Shown: positions 61,054 through 64,000 of the stretch, one piece after another
Numbering within the stretch: position 1 is the first letter of the stretch
How the letters are laid out: the number at the start of each line of letters is the position of its first letter
Assembly: GCF_000729995.1 (NCBI RefSeq)
Contig: NZ_JNFG01000011.1
Location: forward strand, 62,001-126,000
Source of the DNA: Caballeronia sordidicola
Lineage (GTDB): Bacteria > Pseudomonadota > Gammaproteobacteria > Burkholderiales > Burkholderiaceae
Length of the DNA stretch: 64,000 nucleotides
Direction: 5' to 3'
Position numbers and translations under genes: made by a program
The notes under the pieces: model-generated
Told to the model about the DNA's origin: nothing
The model's database searches: none
Seen by the model: the letters and a program-made list of their open reading frames with translations, nothing else

Positions 61054-61491
61054 AGACGCGCTTGGACGAGCCGTTTGAGAAAGAATATTCGCTGTCTTCT
61101 CCGGGCCGACGTCGCCGCAGATGATCATCGGCCCGGCACCATCGTGACGGGCTTGACGACCTTGCCGGCCGAATCAACCGAGACACACTTCAGACACAAC
61201 GGCGCCCTGGCTGGGGCGCGCCTCAGCTATTGATCAGATCCAACAAGATCAGCGACTACCCCTCGATTACTCCGCGATTACCCCAATAAGCACGCACGGA
61301 AACCCATACGACGTCTGTGCGGCTATTCCGGCATTTCGTTTGCGCATCCCCGCATTTCCTGTCGCTCCTTTAATTAAATCAACGACTTGACCCTCTGGTT
61401 TCATCGCCATGCCGGTTGGCATAGCCATTGCAATGATGAAACCACAATGTTGCGCGCCGGCCACGGTCGCGAAACAACAAGAGGAGACACG
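61054..61491. other. Intergenic region with a 9-bp inverted repeat
   Basis: This 438-bp region contains CCGGGCCGA (61101-61109) and TCGGCCCGG (61128-61136), a perfect 9-bp inverted repeat with an 18-nt loop. It lies about 50 bp after the DUF1840 stop and could act as a terminator without a U-tract. I see no gene; the remainder should include the promoter of the downstream unit. Confidence 0.5.
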
Positions 61492-61812
61492 ATGAACGCC
61501 AACGCCGACCTCGATCCGCTCGAGACCGCTGAGTTCTTGCATGCCCTAACTCCGGTTCAGGCGCATAACTGCATTCAGCTCCCCCCCGATCTTGGCAACC
61601 GTCCAGCGGACCCGTCACAGCGCGAGCGTGCGTACGCGCCAGACTCGCTAACGGCGGCGACATCGGCGTCGACCACTTCTCGCATGCATCGGCTGACAAG
61701 CGCGGCCACGGCCGGATTCAAAGGAACACCACACCTGACGCTGCCACTCACGAGGGCATCGCCGGCCGGACTCGCACCATCACGCCTAGAAGACACCGCA
61801 ATGCCTTTCTGA
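61492..61812 (+). CDS. Short open frame, possible remnant of a pyruvate dehydrogenase E1 N-terminus
   Basis: This 106-codon frame has a good ribosome-binding site (GGAGACACG). Its opening MNANADLDPLETAEFLHAL resembles the N-terminus of AceE-type pyruvate dehydrogenase (DxDPxETxEWLxAL). After about residue 25 the likeness stops and the sequence becomes low-complexity Ala/Thr/Ser/Pro. The stop is 12 bp before the next ATG. It could be the decayed stub of an aceE paralogue or a translated leader. The aceE likeness is short and from memory. Confidence 0.35.
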   Translation: MNANADLDPLETAEFLHALTPVQAHNCIQLPPDLGNRPADPSQRERAYAPDSLTAATSASTTSRMHRLTSAATAGFKGTPHLTLPLTRASPAGLAPSRLEDTAMPF

Positions 61813-61824
61813 AAGGGGCTCACC

Positions 61825-63111
61825 ATGCAAGTCACCGGTATGCTGCACGGAGCCAAGATGCTCCAGTTCGTCGATTTCCCCACTACCGAGGTATTGGGAC
61901 CCGACGCCAGCGAGGAAGAGATCAAGGCGCTGATCGACAGACATGGCCTGATCTTCATCAAGCCCGTGTTCAAGGGCGGCGTTGGCAAGAAGGGCAAGGC
62001 CGGCCTGATCGGCAAGGCGACCGACCTGAAGACCGCGCTGAAAGAAAAGGAACGTTTGTACTTTGTCGAGCACCGGGTCGGACACACGGTGGCCAAGGCC
62101 AACGGCGTGACCTTCGAAGCCGGCGTGCCCGCCGAGCACGAAGTCTACTTTTCGATCACTGACTCGACGCATTACCGCGCGCCGACGATGACGCTCACCC
62201 ATCACGGCGGCATGGACATCGAAGAGCTCGACAGGAGCCAGGTCGCGCAAATACCTTTTGACCCGCTCACCGGGTTGAAGGCTTTTGTGGTCGCCAACGC
62301 GCTGTCCGCGCTAGGCGCGCCCAAGCAGATCATCTCGCCGTTGGTGCAGCATCTGCCCAAGCTGTGGGAGCTGTATCACGACTACGGCATGTCCACGCTC
62401 GAGTTGAACCCTATCCGCATGCGCGTGGACAAGAAGGGGCGCATGACACCCGTGGCCTGCGATTTCAAATGCGGCTTCGACCGCGACGATCCGCGCTGGC
62501 GGCGGCTGAATTTGCCCGCAAGCCTGTTCGCGGTCGACTACTCCGACTTCGAGCAAGAGATCAATCAACTGCGCACATACCAGGGCCAAAGCGACGTCTA
62601 TGTGATCAACGCGGGCGGCACCATCCTCGCGCCGACCTTCGGCGGCGGCGCCAATTCACTCGTCACCCAGATGCTCGGCGACGACGCCATCATCTCCTCG
62701 GATTTCGGCGGCAACCCGCCTTACGAAAAGATGAAAGAGGTAGCACGTATCTGCTTCAAACACTGGATCAAGCAGAGCAACGTGCTGTTCATCATCGGCG
62801 GCAAGTCGAACAACACCGACATCTTCGAGACCTTCCGTGCGATGGCCGATGCGCTGCGCGAGCACTTCAGCCGGCACGGCGCCACGCCGCTGTACGTGGT
62901 GATCGGCCGCGGCGGCCCGAACTTGGTGCGCGGCATGGGCGCGATGCGCGACACGCTCGATGCACTCGGACTGCCCTATCGATTCTTCGGTTTCGACTCG
63001 GACATGAGCGAGGTCGTGCTGCACGCGAAGAAAGTCGATGCATGGATGAAGTCCGGCGGCCGCGAGCAGGTAGCGGCCCGGCTCGGCATAGCGTCCAGCC
63101 AGGCAGCCTGA
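61825..63111 (+). CDS. ATP-citrate lyase/succinyl-CoA synthetase beta-like acyl-CoA synthetase subunit
   Basis: This 428-residue protein has an N-terminal ATP-grasp region (about 1-210, IFIKPVFKGGVGKKGKAGLIG, STLELNPIRMRV). A C-terminal ligase/citrate-binding half follows (about 250-425): NAGGTILAPTFGGGANSLVTQMLG, IGGKSNNTDIFETFRAMADAL and VIGRGGPNLVRGMGAMRDTLDALG. Size and order match the small subunit of two-subunit ATP-citrate lyases (about 423 residues) and the large subunit of citryl-CoA synthetase, rather than SucC. AAGGGGCTCACC precedes the ATG. The following gene encodes the CoA-binding partner. Confidence 0.8.
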   Translation: MQVTGMLHGAKMLQFVDFPTTEVLGPDASEEEIKALIDRHGLIFIKPVFKGGVGKKGKAGLIGKATDLKTALKEKERLYFVEHRVGHTVAKANGVTFEAGVPAEHEVYFSITDSTHYRAPTMTLTHHGGMDIEELDRSQVAQIPFDPLTGLKAFVVANALSALGAPKQIISPLVQHLPKLWELYHDYGMSTLELNPIRMRVDKKGRMTPVACDFKCGFDRDDPRWRRLNLPASLFAVDYSDFEQEINQLRTYQGQSDVYVINAGGTILAPTFGGGANSLVTQMLGDDAIISSDFGGNPPYEKMKEVARICFKHWIKQSNVLFIIGGKSNNTDIFETFRAMADALREHFSRHGATPLYVVIGRGGPNLVRGMGAMRDTLDALGLPYRFFGFDSDMSEVVLHAKKVDAWMKSGGREQVAARLGIASSQAA

Positions 63112-63140
63112 AGCTTAGCCCCTCGCATAAGGAGAGTGTC

Positions 63141-64000
63141 ATGTACAAGCAAGGTGTAGGCGATTTCAAGTATTTCGTCGGTACCAGTTCGCTGGCCCAC
63201 GTGGCCACGCGCGAAGATCGGGTCTGCGTGCTCAACATCCTTGGCGGCGAGTCGAGCGACGTGACGCCGGTCGGTCATGTGTATTCAGGCGGCAACGTCG
63301 TGTTCGGCACGGCCCCGGGCAAACGAGGCCAGGTGCTGGAAACGGCGCTTGGCGCAGTGCCCGTTTACAACAACGTACTTGAAGGCATCAACGCCGGCCA
63401 TCGCTTCAACTGCGGCGTGATCTACCTGCCGCCGGCAGCGGCGCGTGATGGTGTGGCTGAACTGATCCGGGTTAATCCGGAGTTGAAGAAGATCTTCATC
63501 GTCACCGAGAAGCTCGCCGTGCACGACTCGCGCGAGATCCGCGCGATGGGTCAGGCCAATGGCATCGACATCTTCGGTGGCAACAGCCTGGGTGTAGCCG
63601 ATGCGTGGAATCAGGTTCGTATCGGCGGTGCACTGGGTGGGGACCATCCGGAGGAAGCGCTGCGTAAAGGATCCATCGCGATCTTCTCCAACTCAGGGAA
63701 TTTCACTACCACGATTGCAACCTATCTGCGCATGGCCGGCTGGGGCACTACCACTTCCATCTCCAGCGGCAAGGATGTCTATGTCCACTTCGCGGCGCCC
63801 GAGTTTGCGTTCGCCCTGTCAAACGACGCCCGTAGTAAAGCTGCTGTGCTCTACGTCGAACCCGGCGGCTACTACGAGCTCGACGCGACCTTCACCAAGC
63901 CCGTGGTCGCTTGCGTGGTCGGGCGCTGGAAGTCCCAGCTGACCCGCTCGGTCGGGCATGCCGGCGCCATGGCCGGTGGCGCCGACGACGCGCTCAGCAA
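63141..64000 (+). CDS. CoA-binding/ligase alpha-like subunit (succinyl-CoA ligase/ATP-citrate lyase family), partial
   Basis: The frame begins with ATG after AAGGAGAG and is open to the window end, giving 286 residues without a stop. It has a CoA-binding Rossmann start (CVLNILGG, GGNVVFGTAPGK) and RFNCGVIYLPPAAARDGVAELIRVNPELKKIFIVTEKLAVHD. The ligase phosphohistidine motif GHAGAMAGG lies near residue 273, equivalent to His246 of SucD. It pairs with the preceding ATP-grasp protein, 29 bp upstream. Whether it ends near 300 residues (SucD/CcsB-like) or continues into a citrate synthase domain (ATP-citrate lyase) cannot be seen. Confidence 0.82.
   Translation, partial: MYKQGVGDFKYFVGTSSLAHVATREDRVCVLNILGGESSDVTPVGHVYSGGNVVFGTAPGKRGQVLETALGAVPVYNNVLEGINAGHRFNCGVIYLPPAAARDGVAELIRVNPELKKIFIVTEKLAVHDSREIRAMGQANGIDIFGGNSLGVADAWNQVRIGGALGGDHPEEALRKGSIAIFSNSGNFTTTIATYLRMAGWGTTTSISSGKDVYVHFAAPEFAFALSNDARSKAAVLYVEPGGYYELDATFTKPVVACVVGRWKSQLTRSVGHAGAMAGGADDALS

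Noticed and set aside
1-64000. CRISPR arrays, tRNA or rRNA genes, prophage or integrative element ends
   Set aside because: No regularly spaced repeats, no tRNA-like cloverleaf with CCA end and no integrase or phage structural genes were seen on either strand.

Overview
The window is high-GC Gram-negative DNA that fits a Burkholderiaceae genome, most likely Paraburkholderia or Caballeronia. This rests on small families typical of that group (DUF4148, DUF2917 and DUF1840 proteins), on a CO-sensing RcoM regulator closely resembling the one I remember from Burkholderia xenovorans, and on the density of catabolic operons with GntR and LysR regulators. The layout suggests a metabolic accessory region of a secondary chromosome or megaplasmid. 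I found no rRNA, tRNA, CRISPR array, complete insertion sequence or prophage.

Region by region. 0-5 kb: a phthalate-type Rieske oxygenase, a GntR regulator, an ACS-family MFS transporter, a class II aldolase/decarboxylase and a LysR regulator, probably an aromatic-acid catabolic module. 6-10.3 kb: an aconitase, a GntR regulator with an apparent second winged helix, and a substrate-binding-like protein without a signal peptide. 10.7-20.4 kb: a complete peptide-type ABC importer, an aspartoacylase-like deacylase and ornithine cyclodeaminase, with two paralogous LysR regulators bracketing the last two genes; together they could bring in an acylated ornithine, deacylate it and convert it to proline. 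20.4-25.3 kb: a serine hydrolase, a MocR regulator, a DUF2917 protein and a class V aminotransferase. 25.3-37.7 kb: a PotABCD-type importer, a PuuE-like deacetylase, a GntR regulator, a flavin reductase-like protein, a gamma-glutamyltransferase-fold hydrolase, an MFS transporter, guanine deaminase and a broken short-chain fatty acid transporter; nitrogen-rich (purine or ureide) compounds are plausible substrates.

37.7-48.4 kb is a form I aerobic carbon monoxide dehydrogenase locus: coxM, coxS and coxL, then coxG, coxD, coxE, an XdhC/CoxF protein with a fused YHS domain and a MobA-like cytidylyltransferase, all on the minus strand. rcoM (PAS-LytTR, haem ligands conserved) is divergent from coxM. 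48.5-52.6 kb holds the least explained genes: two divergently transcribed, mutually related phosphorylase-superfamily proteins and a papain-like cysteine-peptidase-fold protein.

53.8-61 kb is a stress and ion-homeostasis block: universal stress protein, HPP-CBS membrane protein, small membrane protein, LysR, MarR, ClC-CBS chloride channel, CysM-type cysteine synthase and DUF1840 protein. The same 19-bp palindrome, TATATCAC-N3-GTGATATA, occurs three times here (between the Usp and HPP genes, upstream of marR, upstream of the DUF1840 gene). I read it as the operator of the local MarR regulon. The window ends in a two-gene acyl-CoA synthetase/ATP-citrate-lyase-like pair; the second gene runs off the end.
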